The notes beneath the pieces were generated by a model that was not told the origin of the DNA, searched no databases, and was given only the letters and a program-made list of their open reading frames with translations. 64,000 nucleotides of DNA from the NCBI RefSeq assembly GCF_900156055.1, contig NZ_FTMQ01000002.1:1-64000 (forward strand). The letters run 5' to 3'. Within the stretch, counting starts at the first letter, position 1, and each line of letters opens with the position of its first letter. The position numbers were made by a program, and so were the translations under genes. The DNA comes from Rhizobium sp. RU33A (GTDB lineage Bacteria > Pseudomonadota > Alphaproteobacteria > Rhizobiales > Rhizobiaceae). Of this stretch, positions 8,077 to 18,108 are shown piece by piece.

Positions 8077-9342
8077 GTGCCGCAGATCCCGGAGTACCTA
8101 AATGCCTTCGCGATCATGCTGTCGGCGATCGCGCTTTGCTGGGGCCTATGCCGGATGTGTCTCAAGGGCCCGCAGTCGGCATTGCTACCGGATTTCCTGC
8201 TCTACATATGTGCCGGGTTCCTCGTGAAAACGGTCTGCGGTACCTTCTTTCCGGACAGCATGGCGCTGTTGACCAAGCAAAACGACAGCTTCGTTGCGAT
8301 CCAATTCGTCGCTCTGTTTTTCTTCATGATGCCGAGCTGTGCAAATCTGCGTTTCGAGGGCCTTGGCAGTCACGCGAAGGAAGTCGGCAGTCTGGTGACA
8401 GGCTGCGTCCTGGCATTCTTCCTCGCCCTGCTATCGGCACCCGCCATAGCCAAGTTCGCGCCTGATCCGTTGTTCGTCGATACCGATGAACACACTCGTT
8501 TTGCACATTTCCTGGTCTTGAGCCTCGGCACGATGGTGACGTCCATTCCGTTCCTGACCAAGATCCTGCTGAGTAACGGTTTGCTCAAGTCTCGCTTTGG
8601 CAAAAGCCTTCTGCTTTCGGCCTGCATTGTCGACGTTGTGGTCTGGATTATCTTCTCGATTGCCCTTTCGATTTCTTCGAGTGGCGGGGCGGATATCGGC
8701 ACGGCCGGCTGGCAAATCCTGCGAGCGATCGCTCTCATAGGGCTGACCCTCGGTATCGGCATTCCGCTTGCTCGGTGGGGTGCGGCGGCGCTTCAGCGCA
8801 ATGGCTGGCTCGATTTTCTCTTCGCGCTTGTTGTCGCGGGCGGCACCCTTGCCTTTACCATGCTGGTTGGCCTCGAGCCGATCGTCGGAATGGTTCTCGC
8901 AGGGCTTGTCGCCGGTTCCGCTCGCGACCATATCGCGGAGGGCCTCGACCGCCTGGAAAAACTAGCCGCTACTTTTGGCGCCCCGGTCTATTTCATCTGC
9001 GTCGGTTTCAGCATCAACCTGACAACAACGCCCAATTTCGCGATGATCGTCGTCTTCCTGCTTTGGACCTCAGCGGTCAAGATCGGGTCGGTCGCCGTCA
9101 CGACAGGTTTCCTGCGCCAGCCAAGCTGGTCCAGTTTAGGCTTTGGCATCGCCATGAATACCCGAGGCGGGCCGGGGCTGGTCCTTGCCGCCGCATCCTA
9201 TTCCGCCGGCCTTGTCAGCATCACGGGTTTCATGGCGCTGACGCTGACCTCGATTCTCACCGCCGTGATGACGGATCTGTATCTTCGGTCGGAGCTGCGG
9301 AACGGTCGAGTGCCATTGCCCCACCAAGGAAACAAACTCTGA
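8077..9342 (+). CDS. cation:proton antiporter (Kef/NhaP-like)
   Basis: A 421-residue membrane protein with about 12 hydrophobic segments, matching the Na+/H+ exchanger domain of the CPA2/Kef group. Features include LGTMVTSIPFLTKIL in the core and a Gly-rich MVLAGLVAG segment. It should exchange a cation for protons across the inner membrane. Earlier in-frame starts exist (TTG 7975, ATG 7999, ATG 8026), but GTG 8077 has TGGAGG (8065-8070) exactly 6 nt upstream and gives a normal N-terminus, so I chose it. That leaves a 207-bp gap after the ATP-grasp gene, in which I see no further gene. It may be a separate unit or provide ion balance or resistance for the cluster. It converges with the iron permease 41 bp on. 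Confidence 0.75.
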   Translation: MPQIPEYLNAFAIMLSAIALCWGLCRMCLKGPQSALLPDFLLYICAGFLVKTVCGTFFPDSMALLTKQNDSFVAIQFVALFFFMMPSCANLRFEGLGSHAKEVGSLVTGCVLAFFLALLSAPAIAKFAPDPLFVDTDEHTRFAHFLVLSLGTMVTSIPFLTKILLSNGLLKSRFGKSLLLSACIVDVVVWIIFSIALSISSSGGADIGTAGWQILRAIALIGLTLGIGIPLARWGAAALQRNGWLDFLFALVVAGGTLAFTMLVGLEPIVGMVLAGLVAGSARDHIAEGLDRLEKLAATFGAPVYFICVGFSINLTTTPNFAMIVVFLLWTSAVKIGSVAVTTGFLRQPSWSSLGFGIAMNTRGGPGLVLAAASYSAGLVSITGFMALTLTSILTAVMTDLYLRSELRNGRVPLPHQGNKL

Positions 9343-9383
9343 ATACTAGGGCAGCAAAACCGCGATCGCCCGCTCCGTCTGGA

Positions 9384-11069
9384 TCAATCGACCCAGGGCA
9401 GAGTGCCCCTCGGCAGACGGTGGGCGGCGGCCGTGGCGATGGCGGCGAGTATCAGGACCAGAAGCGTCGACAGGACGGCGACCGCGGCTGCGGCGGTCGA
9501 GTTGCCTTCATACTGCAAGGCAAAGATCATGACCCCGATCGTCTCGTTGCCGGACGACCACAACAGGGCTGAGAGCGTCAGTTCGTTCAGCGCCGTCATC
9601 ACCACCAGGATCGCGCCGGCCGCGGCGGCGGGCAATACACCTGGCAGGAAGATCGCCAGGATACGGCGCAACAGCCCGGCGCCTGTCACGCGGGCGGCTT
9701 CGTCAAGCGAGGGGTCGGCTGACTGTGCGGCGGCAGCAACCGGCCGCAGGACCAGTGGCAGGAAGCGCGCGAGGTAGGCGATAACGAGGATCATCATCGT
9801 TCCGTAGATCGAGATCCCAACAAGCGGCAGAGGCTTCAGAAAGGCGAGGATCATGCCAAGAGCGACGACTGTTCCGGGAACAACCCAGGGGGCTTCGATG
9901 ATGATGTCCAGCAGTCGCAACACCGGGTTCTGCCCGCGCCTGGACACAAAGGCCAGCGGCACGGCGACGAGCATCGAGATGGCAGCCGTGATCAACGCAA
10001 GCATAAGCGAATTGGTAAAGGCGCGCCTTACAGTCTGATTGTCGAGGACGGCATGGAACTGATCGAGGCTGATCGTGTCTGGCCCGAATGCCACGCCTAT
10101 GGCCGGCAAGAGTGCGGTCATCGTGAGGGCCGCCAGTGGGACCAGAGACAGGATCAGCACAAGGATCCAGATCAGGATCTCGATCACGGGTGCGCTGCGC
10201 CGCGCGACGAAGGGGGCGCCCGCCGGCAGTGGCACGGCGAGACGGGTTGCAACGACATTGCGCATGACGATCGCGATCGCTGCCATCGCCGCGAGCACGA
10301 GGGCCAGCGTCGCCACCTGTCCGGCCGCTGCCGGACCAAAGCCGTTGAGCCGCTGGTAGATCAGCGTCGTCAGGACAGAAATGCGGCCGGGAATGCCGAG
10401 CAGTGCCGGGACGCCGAAATTGCCGATCGCGGCGGTGAAGGCGATCAGGCTGCCGGCGAGAACCGAGGGCATGACGATTGGCAGCACGATGCCGGTTCCA
10501 ATCCGCCGGGGCGGAATACCGAGAATGCGCGCGGCTTCGATCAGGTCGGACGGCAGCGCTCGCAAGGCGGCACGCACCGCGATGAAGACGAGTGGCATAT
10601 GCTCGATGCCCATCACCAGTGCTATTCCGCCCACCGAATAGAGTGGGTTGGTCGAACCCGGCGCTGCGGCAAGGCCGAGTGGTTTGAGGATCGGTGATTG
10701 TGCGCCGAAGAGTTCGATCCAGGCGAGCGCCATGGTTTGCGACGGTACGATCAGCGGTATCAGGATGAGAAAGGTCAGCGCTGCGCGGGTCCTCAGCTTG
10801 AGCAGGCTGACGGCAAAGGCGAGCGCCACGCCAATGAGCGTCGAGACGAGGACAGACAGAAGGGCCGTCTGCAGCGTGCCGGAAAGCGCCCTGAGCGTCG
10901 AGCGGCTGGACAAGGTGGCAAGCATCAGACCGAGCGGTGTACCGTCCTCGCCGGGCTGGAAGGCGCTGGCAAACAATCGGGCAAGCGGCCACAGCGTTGT
11001 TGCGGCGACATACAGAACGAGAAGGGAGACGAGCAGATGCTCGCCTCCCGAGACACGCGGCTTGTGCAT
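9384..11069 (-). CDS. Fe(III)-type ABC transporter permease (fused double permease)
   Basis: A 561-residue inner-membrane permease made of two homologous halves, each with about six helices and an EAA-type loop. The first loop is at 'DLIEAARILGIPPRRIG' and the second at 'LDEAARVTGAGLLRRI'. The fused form is typical of FbpB/AfuB/ThiP-type importers for ferric iron, thiamine or related ligands. It is the last gene of a three-gene minus-strand operon behind the ATPase and binding protein, with a 7-nt gap to the binding-protein gene. Ferric iron is the best guess from the binding protein, but other small anions or chelates cannot be excluded. Confidence 0.85.
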   Translation of the reverse strand: MHKPRVSGGEHLLVSLLVLYVAATTLWPLARLFASAFQPGEDGTPLGLMLATLSSRSTLRALSGTLQTALLSVLVSTLIGVALAFAVSLLKLRTRAALTFLILIPLIVPSQTMALAWIELFGAQSPILKPLGLAAAPGSTNPLYSVGGIALVMGIEHMPLVFIAVRAALRALPSDLIEAARILGIPPRRIGTGIVLPIVMPSVLAGSLIAFTAAIGNFGVPALLGIPGRISVLTTLIYQRLNGFGPAAAGQVATLALVLAAMAAIAIVMRNVVATRLAVPLPAGAPFVARRSAPVIEILIWILVLILSLVPLAALTMTALLPAIGVAFGPDTISLDQFHAVLDNQTVRRAFTNSLMLALITAAISMLVAVPLAFVSRRGQNPVLRLLDIIIEAPWVVPGTVVALGMILAFLKPLPLVGISIYGTMMILVIAYLARFLPLVLRPVAAAAQSADPSLDEAARVTGAGLLRRILAIFLPGVLPAAAAGAILVVMTALNELTLSALLWSSGNETIGVMIFALQYEGNSTAAAAVAVLSTLLVLILAAIATAAAHRLPRGTLPWVD

Positions 11070-11076
11070 TCTGGGA

Positions 11077-12054
11077 TCAGCCGCCGAAGAGCTTGGCGAA
11101 CTTTTCCTTGTTCTCGGTGTCGGCCTTCAGCATGGCATCGCTATCGGCAGGCAGGATCTTCAGCGTCGAGAGGGCCGGATAGCCTTCCGGCTGCGTGACA
11201 CCGGGCAGGATCGGGAAGTAACCCTGGGCGGTTGCCTGTTCCTGCGCGGCCTTGGACAGCTGCCAGGAGACGAAGGTCTTGGCAGCGTCCACTGCATCCG
11301 AGCCCTTCAGCACGGCAACCGGCTGGGTGATCGAGCTCACGCCTTCGGTCGGGAAGACGAAGTCGACGGGTGAGCCCTTCTTCTTAGCGTTCAGCGCCAT
11401 GTATTCGATGATGATGCCATAGGCCTTCTCGCCGCGCGCAACGGCCTCGATGACCGTGCCATTGCCCTGACCGGCAACGGCGCCGGCCTCTGCCAGCTTC
11501 TCATAGTAGGCCCAGCCGAATTCCGGCTGCTGCGTCATGGTGCCGACATGGATGACGGCGGCACCCGAATAAAGCGGGCTCGGCATGATTAGGCTTTTTG
11601 CCGCATCGGTTTCGAGCAGATCGTTCCAGCTTGTCGGCGCCGTCTTCACGAGGTCGGTGTTGTAGACGATGCCCGTGGTGATCACCTTGGTGCCGAAGAA
11701 AGTCTTGTCGGCATCGATGAAGGCCGGATCGATGCCCTCGACCGGGGCGTCGGTGAAGGCGAGCAGGCGGTCGTCGTTCTTCAGCTGGGTCATCGCGACA
11801 GTGTCGGCGATCAGAATGACGTCGGCGGGGCTATTGCCGGCTGTATATTCGGCCTGCAGCTTGGCCATGACTTCGGTGGTGCCGGAGCGGAAGAGCTCGA
11901 CCTTGATCTCCGGGTGGTCGGCGTTGAAGGCCTCGATGACCTGGGTCATCTGATCCTGCGGCTGCGAGGTATAGACGGTGATCGTGTCCTCTGCCTGTGC
12001 GGTGAAGGCGAGACCGGCAAGGATCGTGGTGGTGAGGAGCGTGCGGATGAACAT
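11077..12054 (-). CDS. Fe(III)-type ABC transporter periplasmic binding protein
   Basis: A 325-residue secreted protein with a clear Sec signal peptide (MFIRTLLTT... cleaved after about AQA, residue 20). The mature chain starts ITVYTSQPQDQMTQVIEAF, the usual opening of the FbpA/AfuA ferric-binding and 2-aminoethylphosphonate-binding group (type 2 periplasmic fold). It should capture the ligand in the periplasm and hand it to the adjacent permease. The start at 12054 is set by the signal peptide; the open frame runs further upstream but reads as low-complexity Arg-rich sequence. It lies 74 bp after the ATPase gene. Confidence 0.85.
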   Translation of the reverse strand: MFIRTLLTTTILAGLAFTAQAEDTITVYTSQPQDQMTQVIEAFNADHPEIKVELFRSGTTEVMAKLQAEYTAGNSPADVILIADTVAMTQLKNDDRLLAFTDAPVEGIDPAFIDADKTFFGTKVITTGIVYNTDLVKTAPTSWNDLLETDAAKSLIMPSPLYSGAAVIHVGTMTQQPEFGWAYYEKLAEAGAVAGQGNGTVIEAVARGEKAYGIIIEYMALNAKKKGSPVDFVFPTEGVSSITQPVAVLKGSDAVDAAKTFVSWQLSKAAQEQATAQGYFPILPGVTQPEGYPALSTLKILPADSDAMLKADTENKEKFAKLFGG

Positions 12055-12128
12055 GGAAACCTCATTGAAGGGGCGGAGCAGGCCCGAAAACGGTCGAATG
12101 CCGGCCCTTGGGCGGCAGGAATTGTCGC

Positions 12129-13250
12129 CTAGCGCAGCGAGATGACGCCCGGACGACAGGTCGATGATCTTCGTGTGACATCGCCGTTGCTGGGCGTGCC
12201 CCCGCCTTGGCCGATTACCCAGCCGTCCGTGATGACAAGTTCGATCGGCGTGCCCGGCGCGATCCGCTCGTCCAGTGGCAGGCTGACGACGTCGCCGTCG
12301 ATCTCGGTCGGCAGGCAATGGCTGAGAAGGCTGCCGTTCTGAAAGACCTGGCCGACGAGCTCGGTCTTAAGATGTCCGCCCTCGTTGACGCGCTTGAGAT
12401 CCGAGGCATGAAAGCAGAGCCAGCCATAGCCGACGGGTGCATTTCCCGGCATGTCGAGAAGTTGCTGGCCAAGCATCACCCGGGTCCAGCCGCCTTCCGA
12501 TGTGATCACCCGGACCGGCAGTGTCCGACCGCGCCCGATGAAGCGGGCGACCATCGGCGAGGCTGGCTTCCGGTAGAGCTCCTCCGGCGTTGCCAACTGC
12601 TCCAGCCGACCGTGGTCCATGACGGCCACATGGGTCGCGACCGCCATGGCCTCGTCCTGGTCGTGGGTGACGAAAACGAAGGTGGAGCCAGTCAGGCTGT
12701 GGATGCGACGAAATTCGGCAAGCATCGCCTCGCGCAGATGTGCATCGAGGTTGGCGAGCGGTTCGTCGAGGAGGATCAGATTGGGTCGGGTGGCAAGCGA
12801 GCGGGCCAGCGCCACACGCTGACGCTGTCCGCCGGACAGCTCGTGCGGGCGTCTGTCGCCGAGACCCGCGAGGCCGACGACCTTCAGCACCTCCTCGATC
12901 CGTGCGGCGCGTTCCCGGGGTTTCAATCCGCCGACCTTCAGGCCGAATTCGATGTTGCCGCGAACGGTCATCGTCGGCCACAGGGCGTAGGACTGGAATA
13001 CCATGCCGATCCCCCGCTTTTCCGGGGGAAGGAAGGCACCATCCCCGGCAACGATCGTCTCGTCGAAGCGAATTTCACCCCCGTCAGGCGCCTCCAGCCC
13101 CGCGATCAGCCGCAGGAGGGTGGTCTTACCTGAGCCCGAAGGACCGAGCAGGGCGAGAAATGCACCGTCGGGGATGGTGAGCGAGACGCCGTCGACAGCC
13201 TGAAAATCGTCAAAACGCTTGGAGACGGCGGAAAGGGTAAGACGCGGCAA
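12129..13250 (-). CDS. ABC transporter ATP-binding protein (Fbp/Pot type)
   Basis: A 373-residue ATPase with Walker A GPSGSGKTT (about residues 36-44), Q-loop QSYALWPTMTV, signature LSGGQRQR, Walker B LILLDEPLANLD and switch His in FVTHDQDEA. A C-terminal TOBE-like domain of about 120 residues follows, as in FbpC/PotA-type importers. It energises the permease and binding protein encoded downstream. The reading frame begins with TTG at 13250, preceded by GGGAG about 9 nt upstream; no ATG or GTG fits the conserved N-terminus. The order ATPase, binding protein, permease is less common than binding protein first. Confidence 0.85.
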   Translation of the reverse strand: MPRLTLSAVSKRFDDFQAVDGVSLTIPDGAFLALLGPSGSGKTTLLRLIAGLEAPDGGEIRFDETIVAGDGAFLPPEKRGIGMVFQSYALWPTMTVRGNIEFGLKVGGLKPRERAARIEEVLKVVGLAGLGDRRPHELSGGQRQRVALARSLATRPNLILLDEPLANLDAHLREAMLAEFRRIHSLTGSTFVFVTHDQDEAMAVATHVAVMDHGRLEQLATPEELYRKPASPMVARFIGRGRTLPVRVITSEGGWTRVMLGQQLLDMPGNAPVGYGWLCFHASDLKRVNEGGHLKTELVGQVFQNGSLLSHCLPTEIDGDVVSLPLDERIAPGTPIELVITDGWVIGQGGGTPSNGDVTRRSSTCRPGVISLR

Positions 13251-13360
13251 GGCTTTGTGCTCCCGAATTTCCCTCGTCCTCTGCCACGTTCAGATGACGT
13301 CTGGATGAAGCCGCTGGCGTAGATGCCATCTCCTCGGTGGTGAGCTTGTGGCGACCAATT

Positions 13361-14200
13361 TCAGGCACGGTCATCCGTGTATTCAAGCAGATGTTTCGCT
13401 TGTTTGAGATGCGGTGCGTCGATCATTCGGCCGGCGAAACGAAGCACGCCTTTGCCGGGATTGGCGGCAAAGGCGTCGACGATCGCCTGAGCCTCGGCCA
13501 ATTCCTCCGGGGTCGGCGTGAATGCCTGGTTGATGACGGGTACTTGCGCGGGATGGATCGCCATCATGCCATTAAAGCCGTCAAAGCGGGCGCGCCGCGC
13601 ATAGGCGGCAAGCCCGTCCGCATCGGCAAGCGCGGGGTAAACGGTCTCGATCGCAGCCACGCCGGCCGCGTGGGCGCCAAACAAGGTCAGGGAGCGGGCG
13701 AGTTCGTAAGGGGCGGTGTAGCGGCCCGTCTCGTCGCGTGCGCCAAGCGCCCCGATGGCGGCCGGCAGGTCTTCCGCGCCCCAGGTCAGGCCGACAAGCC
13801 TGTCGCTGACGGATGTGTAAGAGCCCAGCTGGAAGATCGCGGCCGGGGTCTCGGTCGCGATCGGCAGGACGGGGATGCCGGGCGCTTTTGCGCTCAGGGC
13901 TTCGACACTCGAAGCGCCCTCCGCCTTCGGGAGCACCAGCCCGTCCGGCGGTCCTTCGAGGATCGTGGCGAGATCGTCGTCCAAAAGGCCGCTGTCGAGC
14001 GGATTGACTCGGACGAGAAGCCGGATCCGGCCTTTTGCCTGGCGCAGGAAGCTCGCCGTCGCCAGCCGCGCCGCAGGCTTGGCGTCCAGCGTCACGGAAT
14101 CCTCGAGGTCCAGAAGCAGGGCATCGGCGCCGCAGCCGAGTGCCTTCTCCATGCGATCGGGTCTGTCGCCCGGAACGAAGAGCAGCGAGCGCAGCCTCAT
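13361..14200 (-). CDS. CitE-type beta-hydroxyacyl-CoA lyase
   Basis: A 279-residue HpcH/HpaI-aldolase-fold enzyme of the CitE/citramalyl-CoA lyase group. Conserved parts are [17 protein letters not shown] at the N-terminus, the acidic metal site LLLDLEDSV, the RVNPLDSG arginine segment and GLTWGAEDL. Relatives cleave malyl-, citramalyl- or 3-hydroxy-3-methylglutaryl-CoA to acetyl-CoA plus an oxoacid. As the last gene of the leucine operon it probably does the final cleavage in place of HMG-CoA lyase (LiuE), as reported for Rv2498c of Mycobacterium tuberculosis, which sits in the same gene order. ATG 14200 overlaps the MaoC stop by 4 nt. The assignment of HMG-CoA rather than another hydroxyacyl-CoA is inference from the operon. 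Confidence 0.8.
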   Translation of the reverse strand: MRLRSLLFVPGDRPDRMEKALGCGADALLLDLEDSVTLDAKPAARLATASFLRQAKGRIRLLVRVNPLDSGLLDDDLATILEGPPDGLVLPKAEGASSVEALSAKAPGIPVLPIATETPAAIFQLGSYTSVSDRLVGLTWGAEDLPAAIGALGARDETGRYTAPYELARSLTLFGAHAAGVAAIETVYPALADADGLAAYARRARFDGFNGMMAIHPAQVPVINQAFTPTPEELAEAQAIVDAFAANPGKGVLRFAGRMIDAPHLKQAKHLLEYTDDRA

Positions 14201-14652
14201 TGGGGCCTCCGCGAGACGAGTGCGGAGCGCAGGCACTGGCAGACCAGTTCGCCCCGCTGGTTGAAGAGCTCATGCCTGAAGGTGACGATGCCAGCGGTTG
14301 GGCGCGATTGGCTTTCCTTTAGGTCGGCAATCTCGGTTTCCGCCCGCAGCGTGTCGCCGAGGAAGACTGGTTTCGGCATGACAACCTTGTCGTAGCCCAG
14401 ATTGGCAACCAGCGTGCCGAGCGTGGTATCGCCGACCGACAGGCCGACCATCAGCGAGAAGGTGAAGGTGCCGTTGACGAGGATCTGGCCGAATTCGCTC
14501 GCTTTCGCCGATTCGACATCGAGATGCAGCGGTTGCGGATTGTGGGTCATCAGCGTGAACAGCAGGTTGTCCGTTTCGGTCACAGTGCGCCTGACCTCGT
14601 GAGAGATCCGGTCGCCCAGTTTCCAGTCTTCGAAATAGCGTCCGGCCATCAT
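14197..14652 (-). CDS. MaoC-family enoyl-CoA hydratase
   Basis: A 151-residue single hot-dog protein of the MaoC/R-specific hydratase family. The hydratase motif region reads HNPQPLHLD at residues 37-45. His43 is the expected catalytic His, but the position that is Asp in PhaJ-type hydratases is Asn38. Its neighbours make it the likely hydratase of 3-methylglutaconyl-CoA, replacing the crotonase LiuC; the Mtb counterpart would be Rv2499c. Two adjacent ATG codons (14652 and 14649) are possible, and the first overlaps the carboxylase stop. It is translationally coupled to both neighbours. Confidence 0.8.
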   Translation of the reverse strand: MMAGRYFEDWKLGDRISHEVRRTVTETDNLLFTLMTHNPQPLHLDVESAKASEFGQILVNGTFTFSLMVGLSVGDTTLGTLVANLGYDKVVMPKPVFLGDTLRAETEIADLKESQSRPTAGIVTFRHELFNQRGELVCQCLRSALVSRRPQ

Positions 14653-16505
14653 CCGTCTCCCTCGATCCTGACGAGCAGGCTGCCCTCAACGACCTGGTTC
14701 CCCTGGCTCGCCCTCAGCTCCGCCACCTTGCCATCGAATGGGGCGTGAAGCACTTGCTCCATTTTCATAGCCTCGATGACGATCAACGGCTGGCCGCGTT
14801 TGACGAGGTCACCCTGGGCAACTGAAACGGCGATGATGATACCCGGCATTGGCGCGATGATGGTGCCGTCGCTGGAGCCTCCACCATGACCAGCATGCCC
14901 GGCCCGCGGTGCCCCGAACTCCCACGCCTCGCCATCATGGAAAAGAACCCCGTTTTCCATTCGGACCGTCGTTTGAGCGCCATTCACCTGAACCAGATAG
15001 AGCCTCTTTCCAACGTCGACGGCGACCTGCCGGTCGATCTCGGCATTGAGGCGAAACCCCGTCAGAGCCGTCCAGACATCCTGCGATTGTTTCGGCAACA
15101 GGGCCGTTGCAGCGGCCTGCAAAACCGCTTCAGCCGGTTCACTTGGCGGCACAAGGTCTTCGGCATGCCGATCGATGAAGCCGGTATCGACCGCCCCTGC
15201 CAGAAAGTCAGGATGACGTAGCGTGCGGCCGAGGAAACCTGCATTGCTGCGCACCGGCCAGACCTCAACCTGGCCTGCAGCCTCGCCAAGCTTTCTGGCC
15301 GCCTCTTGCCGGCTGGCGCCGTGGCTGATGAGTTTGGCCAGCATCGGGTCGTAATAGGCCGTGATCTCGTCGCCCTGTTCGACGCCGCTGTCGATCCGTA
15401 GTGTCTCCGGCAGGCGCAGATGGTCGAGCCGACCGATCGACGGCAGGAAACCGGTTGCGGGATTTTCCGCGTAGAGCCGCGCTTCCATGGCCCAGCCGTG
15501 GATCTCCAACTGATCCTGTTGCAAGGGCAGCGGCTCGCCTGACGCGATGCGCAATTGCCATTCGACCAGATCCTGTCCGGTGATCGCCTCGGTCACGGGA
15601 TGCTCGACCTGGAGACGCGTGTTCATTTCCATGAACCAGATGCGATCGGCGCGCAGGCCCTCCGAGGCATCGGCGATGAACTCGATCGTGCCGGCGCCGA
15701 CGTACTCGACCGCGCGGGCTGCCTTGACGGCCGCCTGGCAAATCGCCTCTCGGGTTGCGGCATCCATGCCGGGGGCGGGCGCTTCCTCGATCACCTTCTG
15801 ATGCCGGCGTTGCAGCGAGCAGTCGCGTTCGAAGAGATGCACCACATTGCCCTTGGTGTCGCCGAAGACCTGCACCTCGATATGACGCGGCGAGAGGATG
15901 TATTTCTCGATCAGCACGCGGTCATCGCCAAAGGATGACGTCGCCTCGCGCCGGCAACTGGCGAGTGCCGCCGCAAAATCCTCCGTCCGCTCGACGCGGC
16001 GCATGCCCTTGCCGCCGCCGCCGGCCACCGCCTTGATCAGTACCGGATAGCCGATGGCATCGGCCTCGCTTTGCAGTCGTTCCGGGCTCTGGTCTTCACC
16101 GAGATAACCGGGGGTTACCGGCACGCCGGCTGCGATCATCCGTTGTTTGGCAGCATTTTTGAGGCCCATGGCCCGGATGGCAGCGGGCGGTGCCCCGACC
16201 CAGACGAGCCCGGCGGCGATCACGGCTTCGGCAAACTTGGCATTTTCCGACAGGAAGCCATATCCGGGATGGATCGCCTGAGCGCCGCTCTTCCTGGCGG
16301 CCTCCAGGATGCGGTCCTGACGCAGGTAGCTGTCGCGGGCCGGCGCCGGGCCGATCGGCAGTGCCTCATCGGCTTCCCGCACAAAGGCCATGCCGGAATC
16401 GACGTCCGAATGGACCGCAATCGTCCGGATGCCAAGCCGCCTTGCCGTGCGAATGATCCGCCTTGCGATTTCACCACGATTGGCAATCAAGAGACTTTCG
16501 ATCAT
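14649..16505 (-). CDS. liuD: methylcrotonyl-CoA carboxylase biotin-carboxylase/carrier subunit
   Basis: A 618-residue acyl-CoA carboxylase alpha subunit. It has a biotin-carboxylase N-domain ([13 protein letters not shown]), an ATP-grasp core with the Gly-rich loop GGGGKGMRR, the [12 protein letters not shown] motif, and a C-terminal carrier domain whose EAMKM motif carries the biotinylated lysine (K581). With LiuB it converts 3-methylcrotonyl-CoA to 3-methylglutaconyl-CoA in leucine breakdown. The gene directly follows the beta subunit (7-nt gap). Geranyl-CoA carboxylase is related, but the presence of an isovaleryl-CoA dehydrogenase and a branched-chain dehydrogenase complex in the same operon favours leucine. 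Confidence 0.92.
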   Translation of the reverse strand: MIESLLIANRGEIARRIIRTARRLGIRTIAVHSDVDSGMAFVREADEALPIGPAPARDSYLRQDRILEAARKSGAQAIHPGYGFLSENAKFAEAVIAAGLVWVGAPPAAIRAMGLKNAAKQRMIAAGVPVTPGYLGEDQSPERLQSEADAIGYPVLIKAVAGGGGKGMRRVERTEDFAAALASCRREATSSFGDDRVLIEKYILSPRHIEVQVFGDTKGNVVHLFERDCSLQRRHQKVIEEAPAPGMDAATREAICQAAVKAARAVEYVGAGTIEFIADASEGLRADRIWFMEMNTRLQVEHPVTEAITGQDLVEWQLRIASGEPLPLQQDQLEIHGWAMEARLYAENPATGFLPSIGRLDHLRLPETLRIDSGVEQGDEITAYYDPMLAKLISHGASRQEAARKLGEAAGQVEVWPVRSNAGFLGRTLRHPDFLAGAVDTGFIDRHAEDLVPPSEPAEAVLQAAATALLPKQSQDVWTALTGFRLNAEIDRQVAVDVGKRLYLVQVNGAQTTVRMENGVLFHDGEAWEFGAPRAGHAGHGGGSSDGTIIAPMPGIIIAVSVAQGDLVKRGQPLIVIEAMKMEQVLHAPFDGKVAELRASQGNQVVEGSLLVRIEGDG

Positions 16506-16512
16506 CTTCGCC

Positions 16513-18108
16513 TCACATCCGGAAAATGCCGAACTGCGCCCGCTCTAGGATCGGGGCGTTCAGCGTTGCGGAAAAGGCGAGGCCAAGCACGTCGCGGGTC
16601 TGGGCCGGGTCGATGATGCCGTCGTCCCACATCCGGGCCGTCGCGTAATAGGGGTTGCCTTCGTCCTCGTATTTCTGGCGGATCGGCGCCTTGAAGGCCT
16701 CGGCCTCCTCCTCCGTCCAGCCTTTGGCGTCGCGATGGACGGTCGCCAGGACAGAGGCGGCCTGCTCGCCTCCCATCACCGAAATGCGGGCATTCGGCCA
16801 GGAAAACAGGAAGCGTGGCTGAAAGGCGCGGCCGCACATGCCGTAATTGCCGGCCCCGAAACTGCCGCCGATCAGCACGGTGACTTTCGGCACCTGTGCG
16901 CCCGCGACTGCGGTCACCAGCTTGGCGCCATGTTTGGCGATCCCTTCCGCCTCGTATTTCCCGCCGACCATGAAGCCGGAGATGTTCTGCAGGAAGAGCA
17001 GCGGACTGCGCCTCTGGCAGGCGAGTTCGATGAAGTGTGCGCCCTTCAGCGCACTTTCGGAAAACAGGACGCCATTGTTGGCGAGGATGGCGATGGGCAT
17101 GCCCCAGAGACGGGCAAAACCGCAGACAAGGCTTGCCCCGTAGAGCGGCTTGAACTCCTGCAGTTCGGACCCATCGACGAGGCGGGCGATCACCTCGCGC
17201 ACGTCATACGGTGAGCGCAGGTCCTGCGGGACCACGCCGTAGAGTTCACTCGGGTCGAACAGGGGAGGGCGCGGCTTGGCAAGCTCGATGTCCGCCGTTT
17301 TTGGCCGGTTCAATGTCGCCACGATGTCGCGCACGATCAGAAGCGCGTGTTCGTCGTTCTCGGCAACATGGTCGACAAGGCCGGACTTGCGGGCGTGGAC
17401 ATCAGCACCACCCAGATCTTCGGCCGAGATCACCTCGCCGGTTGCGGCCTTCACCAGAGGTGGGCCGGCGAGAAAGATGGTGCCCTGGTTGCGGACGATC
17501 ACCGTCTCGTCGGACATGGCCGGCACATAGGCGCCGCCTGCAGTACAGCTTCCCATGACGCAGGCAATCTGCGGAATCCCGGCGGCAGACATCTGCGCCT
17601 GATTGTAGAAGATCCGGCCGAAATGATCACGGTCGGGGAAGACCTCGGCCTGATGCGGCAGGTTGGCGCCGCCGGAATCCACCAGATAGATGCAGGGCAG
17701 GCGGTTTTCCGAGGCGATCTCTTGTGCTCTCAGATGCTTCTTTACCGTCATTGGGAAATAGGCGCCGCCCTTCACCGTCGGATCATGGGCAATGATCATG
17801 CATTCGCGACCGGAGACACGGCCGATGCCGGCAATCATGCCGGCGCCCGGAGCCTCGTCACCATACATGCCGCCGGCCGCCAGTTGCCCGATCTCGAGGA
17901 AAGGAGAGCCAGGATCAAGGAGCCGCAATACGCGATCCCGGGGCAGAAGCTTGCCGCGCGCCACATGCCGTTGGCGGTGGCTTTCCGCTCCGCCCAAAGC
18001 GGCGGTGGCCACCTTGGACTTCAGTTCCTCGGCAAGCGTGACGTTGCGTGTCGCATTGTGCTTGAAACCTTCGCTATCTCGATCGAGCAGAGTGGAGAGA
18101 ACCGGCAT
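16513..18108 (-). CDS. liuB: methylcrotonyl-CoA carboxylase carboxyltransferase subunit
   Basis: A 531-residue carboxyltransferase beta subunit with two crotonase-like halves: N-half segments [14 protein letters not shown] and [10 protein letters not shown], and C-half [20 protein letters not shown]. It transfers carboxyl from biotin on LiuD to 3-methylcrotonyl-CoA. The start at 18108 (MPVLSTLLD) overlaps the isovaleryl-CoA dehydrogenase stop by ATGA; the longer open frame upstream is an Arg-rich shadow. Close to full family length, with all expected motifs. Confidence 0.92.
   Translation of the reverse strand: MPVLSTLLDRDSEGFKHNATRNVTLAEELKSKVATAALGGAESHRQRHVARGKLLPRDRVLRLLDPGSPFLEIGQLAAGGMYGDEAPGAGMIAGIGRVSGRECMIIAHDPTVKGGAYFPMTVKKHLRAQEIASENRLPCIYLVDSGGANLPHQAEVFPDRDHFGRIFYNQAQMSAAGIPQIACVMGSCTAGGAYVPAMSDETVIVRNQGTIFLAGPPLVKAATGEVISAEDLGGADVHARKSGLVDHVAENDEHALLIVRDIVATLNRPKTADIELAKPRPPLFDPSELYGVVPQDLRSPYDVREVIARLVDGSELQEFKPLYGASLVCGFARLWGMPIAILANNGVLFSESALKGAHFIELACQRRSPLLFLQNISGFMVGGKYEAEGIAKHGAKLVTAVAGAQVPKVTVLIGGSFGAGNYGMCGRAFQPRFLFSWPNARISVMGGEQAASVLATVHRDAKGWTEEEAEAFKAPIRQKYEDEGNPYYATARMWDDGIIDPAQTRDVLGLAFSATLNAPILERAQFGIFRM

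Noticed and set aside
13291..13303. CAGATGACGTCTG short palindrome before the iron ABC operon
   Set aside because: Only 4-bp arms around TGACG; it fits neither the Irr ICE motif nor the RirA iron-responsive box, so I do not call an operator.
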